Made by a program: the position numbers and the translations under genes. Under the pieces are notes generated by a model. It was not told the DNA's origin, did no database searches, and saw only the letters and a program-made list of their open reading frames with translations. From the NCBI RefSeq assembly GCF_024793945.1, contig NZ_JANUSD010000025.1, forward strand, positions 1-36,582: a stretch of 36,582 nucleotides of DNA, given 5' to 3'. The DNA comes from Emticicia fluvialis (GTDB taxonomy: Bacteria; Bacteroidota; Bacteroidia; Cytophagales; Spirosomataceae). This document shows, piece after piece, positions 15,807-23,713 of this stretch (positions are counted from its first letter, which is position 1; the number at the start of each line of letters is the position of its first letter).

Positions 15807-17111
15807 TTAAATCCTCACTATCTCCGCGCCTATTGCGTTCAAGCGTTTGTCTATGAACTGATACCCACGGTCTATCTGTTCTATATTATCGATGATGCTG
15901 GTTCCCTCGGCAGACATCGCTGCAATCAGTAGCGATACCCCTGCACGTATATCAGGGGAGGTCATACGGATGCCTCTGAGTTTATGCTCGCGGTTCAGAC
16001 CTATTACGTTGGCACGGTGCGGGTCACAAAGGATAATCTGTGCGCCCATGTCAATCAGTTTATCAACAAAGAACAGTCGGCTTTCAAACATCTTCTGGTG
16101 TATCAGCACCGTTCCTTTGGCCTGTATGGCTGTTACCAGTACTATCGAAATCAGGTCGGGAGTGAAACCCGGCCACGGCGCATCATAAATGGTAAGAATA
16201 GAGCCATCAATCAACGAACTGATTTCGTAATGTGTCTGTGCTGGAATATGAATATCATCTCCTCTGAACTCCATCTGTATGCCCAGTTTCCTGAACACAT
16301 CTGGGATAATCCCCAGCTCAGGTATGCGGCAATTTTTAATCGTAATTTCAGATTGCGTCATGGCTGCCAGGCCAATAAAACTACCAATCTCAATCATATC
16401 CGGCAGCATGGTATGCTCACAGCCATGTAATTCTTTTACACCTTCAATGGTTAGCAGGTTGGATCCCACACCACTTATTTTGGCGCCCATGCTGTTCAGC
16501 ATTTTGCTTAGCTGTTGCAGATAAGGCTCACATGCGGCGTTATAAATGGTGGTGGTGCCTTCGGTCATTACGGCAGCCATCAGCACATTGGCGGTTCCGG
16601 TTACCGAAATCTCGTCCATCCACACATAAGCTCCTTTCATTTTACCACCCTCAACGGTATAGAACGCGTCGTTCGGGTCATAAATAAACTCGGCGCCCAG
16701 TTTCTGAAACCCCGTAAAGTGGGTATCCAGCGGCCGGCGTCCTATTTTATCACCACCCGGGCGTGGTGCCTTTCCTTTGCCAAAACGAGCCAGCATAGGC
16801 CCCAGAAGCATGATAGACCCACGCAAGGCAGAGGCCTTCTCCTTATACTCAGGGGTCTCGAAATAATCAAAGTTCACGTTATCAGCCTGAAAACGATACG
16901 AGCCCTCGCCTACTTTTTCGCGGCGCACGCCCATGTCTTCCAGTAACTCCATGAGTTTGTTTACATCTCTGATAGCCGGAATATTATGGATGGTCACAGG
17001 TTCTTTGGTCATCAGCACAGCACATACAATCTGCAATGCCTCGTTTTTTGCCCCCTGCGGTATAATTTCTCCTTGTAGTTTTTTACCTCCTGTAATCTTG
17101 AAAGATGCCAT
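15807..17111 (-). CDS. murA: UDP-N-acetylglucosamine 1-carboxyvinyltransferase
   Basis: This enzyme transfers enolpyruvate from PEP to UDP-GlcNAc, the first committed step of peptidoglycan synthesis, in the cytoplasm. At 434 residues it is slightly longer than the E. coli enzyme. The conserved PQGAKNEAL (Lys22, Asn23) and the loop RPGGDKIGRRPLDTHF are present. In that loop the residue matching the catalytic, fosfomycin-binding Cys115 of E. coli is Asp121. Cys-to-Asp enzymes in other bacteria are active but insensitive to fosfomycin, so the same is expected here. It follows the DUF4290 gene by 41 bases on the same strand, a common Bacteroidota pair. Confidence 0.97.
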   Translation of the reverse strand: MASFKITGGKKLQGEIIPQGAKNEALQIVCAVLMTKEPVTIHNIPAIRDVNKLMELLEDMGVRREKVGEGSYRFQADNVNFDYFETPEYKEKASALRGSIMLLGPMLARFGKGKAPRPGGDKIGRRPLDTHFTGFQKLGAEFIYDPNDAFYTVEGGKMKGAYVWMDEISVTGTANVLMAAVMTEGTTTIYNAACEPYLQQLSKMLNSMGAKISGVGSNLLTIEGVKELHGCEHTMLPDMIEIGSFIGLAAMTQSEITIKNCRIPELGIIPDVFRKLGIQMEFRGDDIHIPAQTHYEISSLIDGSILTIYDAPWPGFTPDLISIVLVTAIQAKGTVLIHQKMFESRLFFVDKLIDMGAQIILCDPHRANVIGLNREHKLRGIRMTSPDIRAGVSLLIAAMSAEGTSIIDNIEQIDRGYQFIDKRLNAIGAEIVRI

Positions 17112-17152
17112 ATAGTAGAAATATCTTGCGTTCCGAAAGGTCTCCCCTTCTT

Positions 17153-17848
17153 CTATCTTCTTCGTTTGTTGTTATTGCTATTGTTGTTGTTATTGTTTTT
17201 ATAGCCTCCGCCATTATTGAAATTCTTGTTGCGGTTATTGCGGTCGCCACGGTCGCGGTTATCGCGTGAGTGCCCCTGGGCCTGTTGCGGTTGTGGTATA
17301 CGCTGGCGGCTCCCGTTACCATCTTTAGGCGACGACTCCATGAGCCCGTCACGCCGTAATTCATCAATTTCTCGCTGGAATCTGAAGCCAGACAACTCCA
17401 GAATCTGTTGCAGGCAATCTTCGGCTTCAATGCTGTCTTTGTTCCAGGTCTGGTAAAAACCTTTCATCAGACGCACCATGTATGAAATAAAGGCCTTGCG
17501 GTCTTCAAAGTCTTCGGTTATCATGGCTTTCAGCACCAGTAGCTCCAGGTTTCGGCCATAAAAACGGTGTTTCAAAGGATGCTGGTTGTAAGGCACTGTC
17601 ATGGGCCTTTTACCTAGTATCTCCTTCGGAGGGGGTGGAAACGGACTGTCAACATCAAGGTCAAAATTGGCTATGACGTAGAGGTCATCCCACAGTTTTT
17701 TAGAATAGTCAATGCCTTCACGCATGTTAGGGTGAATCTGGCGCATCAATTCTATCAATATATGGGCATATTTAGTACGCTGGTCTTTGTCTGGCAGACT
17801 GACAATGTACTCGGTTAATTTCTGAATGTTACTTCCGTATTCTTTCAC
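17153..17848 (-). CDS. DUF4290 domain-containing protein
   Basis: A 231-residue protein. Residues 1 to about 170 match DUF4290, a Bacteroidota family of unknown function (YGSNIQKLTEYIV, IRQIHPNM-like segment, LWDDLYVIANFDLDVDSPFP, RFYGRNLELLV). The last 55 or so residues are a low-complexity Asn/Arg/Gly/Gln tail, probably disordered and possibly RNA-binding by analogy with Arg/Gly-rich tails. It is probably co-transcribed with murA. TACTTTTG (minus strand, 17978-17971) fits a -7 promoter element about 120 bases before the start codon. Confidence 0.9.
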   Translation of the reverse strand: MKEYGSNIQKLTEYIVSLPDKDQRTKYAHILIELMRQIHPNMREGIDYSKKLWDDLYVIANFDLDVDSPFPPPPKEILGKRPMTVPYNQHPLKHRFYGRNLELLVLKAMITEDFEDRKAFISYMVRLMKGFYQTWNKDSIEAEDCLQQILELSGFRFQREIDELRRDGLMESSPKDGNGSRQRIPQPQQAQGHSRDNRDRGDRNNRNKNFNNGGGYKNNNNNNSNNNKRRR

Positions 17849-18010
17849 AATAATTAATGTAAATTGAGTGATACAAATCCCAGCAAAAGAGATTTCATAA
17901 AAAAGCAGATAATATTAAGGCTTTTCTACCATTAATAATGCTAATAGTCTAACATTATTGCAAAACATAGCAAAAGTAACAAAAATTAGCCGTTGGGTTA
18001 AATTTTTATC

Positions 18011-18018
18011 TATTTTTG
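18011..18018 (+). promoter_or_regulatory. Candidate -7 element before the GHL10-type gene
   Basis: TATTTTTG fits TAnnTTTG and lies 26 bases before the ATG. A TTG at 17993-17995 is present but the spacing (15 bases) is short of the usual 19. The call is tentative because the region is AT-rich. Confidence 0.4.
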
Positions 18019-18043
18019 AATAAAATTTCAATATCCGCTTTTG

Positions 18044-19597
18044 ATGATTCTGAAAAAAATTGCCTGCTTCCTAGTTATCTATGCTTTCCTGAGCGGTTGC
18101 AGTACCAAAATCACCCAGCAATATATTTCAAGGTCTCCGGGGCCTAAGCGCGAATTCCGGGCGGTATGGGTGGCCACCATCGATAACATCGACTGGCCTT
18201 CTCGTAAAGGGTTATCAACAAATGCACAGCAACAGGAGTTCAGAACCATGCTCGATAAACAGCAAAGCTACGGAATGAATGCCGTGCTGGTGCAGGTAAG
18301 AGCAGCCTCAGACGCGTTCTATGCCCAAAGTAAAGAGCCGTGGTCTGAATGGCTCACAGGCACACAAGGTAAAGCTCCGGCTCCGTTTTACGACCCAATG
18401 GCCTTTATGATTGAAGAAGCGCACCAGCGCAAAATGGAGTTTCATGCCTGGCTGAATATGAACAGAGGCACCCACAAGGCATCTAAAAGCATAACTAAAG
18501 ACCATATTACTATTACAAAGCCGGAGTGGTTTCTTACTTATGACAAGCAGAAACTATTTAATTTGGGCATACCCGAAGTGAGGGCTTATATTACAAATGT
18601 GGTGCTGGATATTTTGCGGAATTATGAAGTAGACGGTATTCATTTCGATGATTATTTTTATCCGTATCCGGCGGCAAATGAAAAACTGAAAGACGAAGCC
18701 ACTTTTAAAAAGTACAAGGGGAGTTTTAAAAATATTGAAGACTGGCGACGCAACAACGTTGATTTAACCGTTAAGTCTATCAGTGAAGGTATAAGGGCAA
18801 TTAAGCCCAAAGTAAAGTTTGGTATAAGTCCGTTTGGGGTATGGAGAAACGTATCTGCCGACGCCAGTGGTTCTGCAACTGCCGGAGGGCTGTCTTCTTA
18901 TGACAATCTGTATGCCGATACTAAAAAGTGGATACAAAACGGGTGGATTGATTACATAGCCCCGCAGGTATATTTTAGTTTTGAGTTTGGTAAGGTACCC
19001 TACCAAAACCTGACAGACTGGTGGACCAAAAATGCGTTTGGAAGGCATTTGTATATTGGCCATGCGGTTTATCGTGTAAAAGCTGGCAGCAATGAAACAG
19101 GCTGGGAGAAAGCCGACCAGATTGCAAGGCAAATAAGGTATAACCGGGCAAAACCGCAGATTTCCGGCAGTATTTATTTCAGTGCAAAACCTTTGAGCAA
19201 GAACGAATTATCGGTGGCCGATTCAGTCAGAAATCTTTATGCTTATCCGGCTCTACCCCCGGCTATGCCCTGGAAAGACAACATACCACCCAACGCCCCT
19301 GAAAAACTGAAAGCCCTGAAAGCCAGCGACCTTGGCGTATCTATAACCTGGGAATTACCCTCGGCAAAAGCAAAAGACGGCGACGAAATAAAGGCATTTG
19401 TTTTATATAGATTCGACAAAAATGAAAAAATCAATCTGGATAACCCGGCGAAAATTCTGGCAATTGTAAGAAACGAAGGCAAACCGGGCTATATTGACCA
19501 AAATTATGAGTCGCGGAAATCATACGTATATGTAGTTACTGCACTTGATAGACTCAATAATGAGAGTGCCATCAGTAATGTTATAAGTGTTAAATAA
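18044..19597 (+). CDS. Family-10-like glycosyl hydrolase (GHL10/DUF187), lipoprotein
   Basis: A 517-residue predicted lipoprotein; the signal ends in FLSGC with Cys19. The GHL10-type TIM barrel opens with REFRAVWVATIDNIDWPS and continues with GMNAVLVQVRAASDAFY, FHAWLNMNRGTH, VDGIHFDDYFYPYP and WIDYIAPQVYFSF. A fibronectin-III-like domain closes the protein (from about residue 415, PPNAPEKLKAL). Relatives are thought to act on cell-wall or polysaccharide substrates; the exact bond is unknown. ATG 18044 is preferred over the TTG immediately before it. The flippase gene starts six bases after the stop, so the two are probably an operon in envelope polysaccharide metabolism. Confidence 0.88.
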   Translation: MILKKIACFLVIYAFLSGCSTKITQQYISRSPGPKREFRAVWVATIDNIDWPSRKGLSTNAQQQEFRTMLDKQQSYGMNAVLVQVRAASDAFYAQSKEPWSEWLTGTQGKAPAPFYDPMAFMIEEAHQRKMEFHAWLNMNRGTHKASKSITKDHITITKPEWFLTYDKQKLFNLGIPEVRAYITNVVLDILRNYEVDGIHFDDYFYPYPAANEKLKDEATFKKYKGSFKNIEDWRRNNVDLTVKSISEGIRAIKPKVKFGISPFGVWRNVSADASGSATAGGLSSYDNLYADTKKWIQNGWIDYIAPQVYFSFEFGKVPYQNLTDWWTKNAFGRHLYIGHAVYRVKAGSNETGWEKADQIARQIRYNRAKPQISGSIYFSAKPLSKNELSVADSVRNLYAYPALPPAMPWKDNIPPNAPEKLKALKASDLGVSITWELPSAKAKDGDEIKAFVLYRFDKNEKINLDNPAKILAIVRNEGKPGYIDQNYESRKSYVYVVTALDRLNNESAISNVISVK

Positions 19598-19603
19598 ATA
19601 TTT

Positions 19604-21103
19604 ATGAATGTCATAAAAAAACAGGCCTTTATCAGCACTATCTTCTCTTATGCAGGGGTATTGGTTGGCTTTATTTCCTGGTTTTTTGTTTTTCCTAATT
19701 TCTTCAAAAAAGAAGAAATAGGCTTGCTACAGGTATTACTTTCTTACATGTATGTAATGGTTCAGCTTTCGTCCTTGGGCTTTAATGCCGCAGGGAGCCG
19801 TTTTTTTGTTCGTTTCAGAGATGCCCAAAAAGGCCATCACGGTTTTCTGTTTCTGGGCCTTGCTGTTGGCATTACAGGTTTTCTTTTTTGCAGTATTGGC
19901 GTATATTTCCTGAAAGACTGGATGATTGCCCGTAAAGGTGAAAACAATCTTTTGGCCGACAATTTCTATTTTCTGTTACCCATTACATTTGCCACGCTGC
20001 TATTCAACTTGTTTGATAATTATGCCAAAAACCTGTATGAAACCGTAACGGGCACTTTCCTGTCGCAGTTTTTACAGCGCTTCCTGCTGCTGGCTTCATC
20101 GTTTCTGGTGGTTTTCCATGTGCTCGATTTCACGCAATATATCTGGGTATGGGTACTGGCCTTTTCTTTTTATGTTATACCCATGATATGGAAGGCATCA
20201 AAACTGGATGGGTTTTCATTAAAACCGGATTTTTCGTTGCTGACACCCCAGTTTATCAAACAGTTTGCCACCTACAGCATACTTACAATTCTGACGGGTT
20301 TTTCGTCGATGATTATCCTTTACATAGACAAAATTATGCTGGCAGAGATTTCAACCTTAGAGGAAACCGGTATTTACAGTACAGCCGCCTTCTTTGGTAG
20401 CGTAATGGGCATGTCTCTACTGGCGCTCAATAAGGCCTCAGCACCTATTATTGTAGACTCTTTTGCAGCCAATGACCTGAAAAACATTGACACCATTTAC
20501 CGCAAAAGCTGTACTACTTCGCTGATTGTTGGTTGTTGGATTTTTCTGGGCATTTACCTTAATATTGACAATTTGTTTGCGTTTTTGCCAGCAGGTTATG
20601 AAGAAGGAAAGTGGGTAATAATTATATTGAGTTTAGGTAAATTATTTGACCTGGCTACGGGATTAAACGGCACCATACTGACGCTTTCGCCTTACTATAA
20701 GTATGACACCTACATTATGATTAGCCTGATAGGGCTGACGGTTTTTCTGAACTGGTTGCTGATTCCGATGTATGGTATTAACGGTGCAGCTTTTGCGCTG
20801 GCGTTATCGACTATTTATTATAATGCTGTCCGTTATGCATTTGTATGGTGGAAACTGGGTATGCAGCCTTTCACGATTGACATACCCAAAGTTCTGCTTA
20901 TAATGATAGCAGCTGGTTTTGTTATAAGCCTGTTGCCAACTTTGGAAGGAAATAAATTCAGAACAGTGATAGATATAGTGTATCGTTCGGCAGGTGTTAC
21001 TTTACTTTATGGTGTAATTATTTATTGGAGCAAGGTTTCACCAGAGTTGAACGGAGCCATGACGAATCTTTGGAAAGCTATAGTGAAATTAGGAAAAAAA
21101 TAA
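19604..21103 (+). CDS. Polysaccharide flippase (MATE/Wzx-like)
   Basis: A 499-residue inner-membrane protein with about 12 to 14 hydrophobic segments spread along its whole length. It starts with the typical KKQAFISTIFSYAGVLVGFISWFFVFP and has the oligosaccharide-flippase pattern GLLQVLLSY...LSSLGFNAAGSRFF and DKIMLAEISTLEETGIYSTAAFFG. Members move lipid-linked sugars to the outer leaflet of the inner membrane. It lies six bases after the GHL10-type gene and 2.6 kb before two glycosyltransferases, which supports a role in surface polysaccharide export. The substrate is unknown. Confidence 0.9.
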   Translation: MNVIKKQAFISTIFSYAGVLVGFISWFFVFPNFFKKEEIGLLQVLLSYMYVMVQLSSLGFNAAGSRFFVRFRDAQKGHHGFLFLGLAVGITGFLFCSIGVYFLKDWMIARKGENNLLADNFYFLLPITFATLLFNLFDNYAKNLYETVTGTFLSQFLQRFLLLASSFLVVFHVLDFTQYIWVWVLAFSFYVIPMIWKASKLDGFSLKPDFSLLTPQFIKQFATYSILTILTGFSSMIILYIDKIMLAEISTLEETGIYSTAAFFGSVMGMSLLALNKASAPIIVDSFAANDLKNIDTIYRKSCTTSLIVGCWIFLGIYLNIDNLFAFLPAGYEEGKWVIIILSLGKLFDLATGLNGTILTLSPYYKYDTYIMISLIGLTVFLNWLLIPMYGINGAAFALALSTIYYNAVRYAFVWWKLGMQPFTIDIPKVLLIMIAAGFVISLLPTLEGNKFRTVIDIVYRSAGVTLLYGVIIYWSKVSPELNGAMTNLWKAIVKLGKK

Positions 21104-21147
21104 ACCTCAGCTAGCTCTCTCTAAAATTGAAAGAGCTAATTGAGGTT
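21103..21147. terminator. Bidirectional terminator between convergent genes
   Basis: AACCTCA and TAGCTCT on the left pair with AGAGCTA and TGAGGTT on the right, with a two-base internal mismatch in the stem. It serves the flippase gene on the plus strand and the sugar dehydrogenase gene (ending at 21158) on the minus strand. Confidence 0.8.
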
Positions 21148-21157
21148 ATTACTTGTT

Positions 21158-22357
21158 CTATTTCTTCTGCAAGGTATATATTTTGCCCGCGCTATAATCG
21201 AGTATATAAAGCTCTTTGGCGGCGTCTTCGCCAAAGGCAGAAACCGTATTTACGTTACTGAATTTGTCGCCACTATCGGTTGCTTTTGAGCCGTCGTATT
21301 TCAGAGACCATATTTTACCGCTCACATAATCGCCGAATACATACTTACCTGCCAGGTCTGGCAGTTTGGTGCCTCTGTAAACCACACCACCTGTTACCGA
21401 CCGGCCGTCAGTACCCTGATTATATGCCCAGACAGGGGCTATCAGGTTAGCCTGATTACAATTGGCGTTGGCATCAAAGCAACGGTTGCCTTCTTTTATT
21501 TTCCAGCCATAATTACCTCCTTTGGTTACAATATCTATTTCTTCTACCTCATTCTGGCCTACATCTGCTACCCAAAGGTTATTATTGGTATGGTCAAAAC
21601 TAAAGCGCCAGGGATTCCGCAAGCCATAGGCATAAATCTCTTCCCTAAAACCTTCACTATTGCCTTTATAAGGATTATCGGCCGGAATTGTATACGTTCC
21701 GCTTTCGGAGGCAATAACATTAATACGCAGAATTTTACCTAGCAGATTCTTGCGGTTTTGTGCGTTGTTTTGCGGGTCTCCTCCACTACCGCCATCGCCC
21801 GTGGCTATAAACAAATAACCATCAGCGCTAAAGGCCAGCTTGCCTCCGTTATGGTTGGTATAGGGTTGGTCGAAAGTAAGTAATATTTTCTCACTTCCGG
21901 CATCTGCCGTCTGAACACCCGAATTAACCTTAAAACGGGCAATAACCGTTTGCCGAGTGGGGGTATTACGCGTATAATTGACATAAAAATAGCCATTATT
22001 CTTAAAATCAGGATGAAAAGCCAGGCCAAGTAAGCCCATTTCTCCTCCTGCATCTACCTTACTATCAATATCCAAAAACACATTAGCCTGTGCGGTTGAT
22101 GTGGCATTATCAAATACCCTTATAACTCCCCGTTGCTCTGCTACATACAATTTACTGGTACCGTCTGAGGCGTGGGTAAGCTCAACAGGGTCGTCGAAAT
22201 TCAAATTCGGGAATGCAACCACAGCCTGGTATTCTCCGGCTGTGGGGTTGGGTGCAGAATCATCAGGTTTATTTATGGAATCAGCGTCTGACTCACAACT
22301 AAAACCCCAAAAGGCGATTATGGCCGTATAGAAGATGAACGTGCTTATTTTTTTCAT
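21158..22357 (-). CDS. PQQ-dependent sugar dehydrogenase-like lipoprotein
   Basis: A 399-residue six-bladed beta-propeller of the glucose/sorbosone dehydrogenase family. The N-terminus is a lipoprotein signal ending in FWGFSC (Cys21). Family motifs in order are GLLGLAFHPDF, YTNHNGGKLAFSADGYLFIATGDGG, YGLRNPWRFSFD, WVADVGQNEVEEIDIV and GGNYGWKIKEG. Soluble relatives bind PQQ and calcium and oxidise aldose sugars in the periplasm. Many Bacteroidota members have no known substrate, and PQQ synthesis genes are not in this window. It is transcribed alone towards a shared bidirectional terminator. Confidence 0.9.
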   Translation of the reverse strand: MKKISTFIFYTAIIAFWGFSCESDADSINKPDDSAPNPTAGEYQAVVAFPNLNFDDPVELTHASDGTSKLYVAEQRGVIRVFDNATSTAQANVFLDIDSKVDAGGEMGLLGLAFHPDFKNNGYFYVNYTRNTPTRQTVIARFKVNSGVQTADAGSEKILLTFDQPYTNHNGGKLAFSADGYLFIATGDGGSGGDPQNNAQNRKNLLGKILRINVIASESGTYTIPADNPYKGNSEGFREEIYAYGLRNPWRFSFDHTNNNLWVADVGQNEVEEIDIVTKGGNYGWKIKEGNRCFDANANCNQANLIAPVWAYNQGTDGRSVTGGVVYRGTKLPDLAGKYVFGDYVSGKIWSLKYDGSKATDSGDKFSNVNTVSAFGEDAAKELYILDYSAGKIYTLQKK

Positions 22358-22445
22358 TTAAGTTCTGGATTTTATGAATAAACGCGTCAGCCCCCCGAAA
22401 TGATTTAAAAATTTGCAGAAACCACTAAAAAAATGGAAAGAGCTA

Positions 22446-23078
22446 TCAATTTAATTGCTCAAGCTCGGCAGAAATGGCCTCCAATTCTTGCAAATCTTCT
22501 TTAAAACCAGCACTTTTAGGATTCTTGAATGCCCCCAGTTTAAAAGCCAAAAAATAAATCAGCAAGCAGATACCTATCGGGATGGCCGTATCTATCAGGG
22601 CAGCCTGTAAACTCATTTTCTCTAGTTTTTTAGGCAGAAACGACAGCACTGTAAAACAACCGGAAACCAACATAATCAAACCAAACCAGCCTTCAAACTT
22701 TTTGTTCTTTTCATATTCCCTGATCACTTTTTTCAGAAAAGCGCCCAGGGTGGTGCTGTTCATGTCTGTTTCCAGAATCATCTGGCTCTTGAAGACAGTC
22801 CACAATGCCATCAGAATGCCAATTGCCAGAAAAGCGAACGGAGCAAACTGCATTGTATAAGTGAAATCGAAGGGGTTGCCTGTAAAAACAGCGCCGAGTA
22901 TCACAAGTTCAAATACCAGCAGAACAAAGAAAAACCTGTTTTCTCTTCTTATTTGTGCTACTCTTGACCTGGACCGCTCACGAATTATACCTACCACCAG
23001 TTTTTCGGTAAGCAACTGAGAGGTTTGTAATTTAAGGTCATACGCCTGCCAGGCCGATTTTAATTCTTCCAGATTCAT
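22446..23078 (-). CDS. Membrane protein coupled to an ECF sigma factor
   Basis: A 210-residue protein with a soluble N-terminal helix region (NLEELKSAWQAYDLKLQ), then two hydrophobic pairs at about residues 48-93 and 130-178, and an acidic helical tail. Its ATG overlaps the sigma factor stop codon by four bases, so the two are translationally coupled. That position and topology suggest an anti-sigma or signalling partner, but it has no zinc-type anti-sigma motif (HxxxCxxC) and I do not recognise the family. Similar small membrane proteins follow sigma factors in other Bacteroidota. Confidence 0.72.
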   Translation of the reverse strand: MNLEELKSAWQAYDLKLQTSQLLTEKLVVGIIRERSRSRVAQIRRENRFFFVLLVFELVILGAVFTGNPFDFTYTMQFAPFAFLAIGILMALWTVFKSQMILETDMNSTTLGAFLKKVIREYEKNKKFEGWFGLIMLVSGCFTVLSFLPKKLEKMSLQAALIDTAIPIGICLLIYFLAFKLGAFKNPKSAGFKEDLQELEAISAELEQLN

Positions 23079-23560
23079 GTTCTTTTCGTTTGAATGATTT
23101 TTTCTAATTTAACTTTAATACGGTTCAGCCTTACCCCTACGTTTGAGTTCGTTATACCAATAATTTCGGCAATTTCATCGTAGCTTTTATCATCCAGATA
23201 TAACATAATCAACGCCTTTTCGATTTCAGACAAGTGCTCAATGGCCTGCCTCAATACCCCGGCGTTATCATGATCTTCAATTGCCATGTCGGGTATCTGA
23301 AATTCTTTGTCTGATAGCGCCTTGCGCTCAGGCTTTCTGGTTTCTTTTCTGAAGTTTGAAATAGCTGTATTCAGCGCCACTCTGTACAACCATGTAGTGT
23401 GTCTCGATTCATTTCTGAAACCGGGGTAAGATGTCCATAACTGCAAAACAATTTCCTGAAAAAGGTCTTTTTTGTCATCATCGTCATGGCAATACAAATT
23501 ACATACTTTGTATATGAGGCCTCTGTTTGTATTAATCAAGCCGATAAATTCTTTTTCCAT
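23075..23560 (-). CDS. ECF-type RNA polymerase sigma factor
   Basis: A 161-residue sigma-70-family factor with only regions 2 and 4. Region 2 includes DDKKDLFQEIVLQLWTSYPGF and TWLYRVALNTAISNFRK, which should bind core polymerase and the -10 DNA. Region 4 (LSEIEKALIMLYLDDKSYDEIAEIIGITNSNVGVRLNRIK) is a helix-turn-helix for the -35 region. It is translationally coupled to a downstream membrane protein. A 14-bp perfect palindrome lies 10 bases before the start codon and could be an operator. Its regulon is unknown. Confidence 0.93.
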   Translation of the reverse strand: MEKEFIGLINTNRGLIYKVCNLYCHDDDDKKDLFQEIVLQLWTSYPGFRNESRHTTWLYRVALNTAISNFRKETRKPERKALSDKEFQIPDMAIEDHDNAGVLRQAIEHLSEIEKALIMLYLDDKSYDEIAEIIGITNSNVGVRLNRIKVKLEKIIQTKRT

Positions 23561-23570
23561 TGTCAGTTAC

Positions 23571-23584
23571 ATTGTTTAAACAAT
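23571..23584. promoter_or_regulatory. 14-bp perfect palindrome upstream of the sigma factor gene
   Basis: ATTGTTTAAACAAT is fully self-complementary and lies 10 bases before the sigma factor ATG, in the divergent gap shared with the glycosyltransferase gene. The position suits a repressor or autoregulatory site; no binder is known. Confidence 0.4.
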
Positions 23585-23713
23585 TAGTCGCGGGGCGGGT
23601 AAAAAACTTACATTAAAGCCGATATTTTTTCTACACAAAGGTTCTTTTGTTAAAGATATGGCAAAAAATCGCGTAATTCGCATCTGTTAATGACACATTT
23701 GCCCGAATAATAC

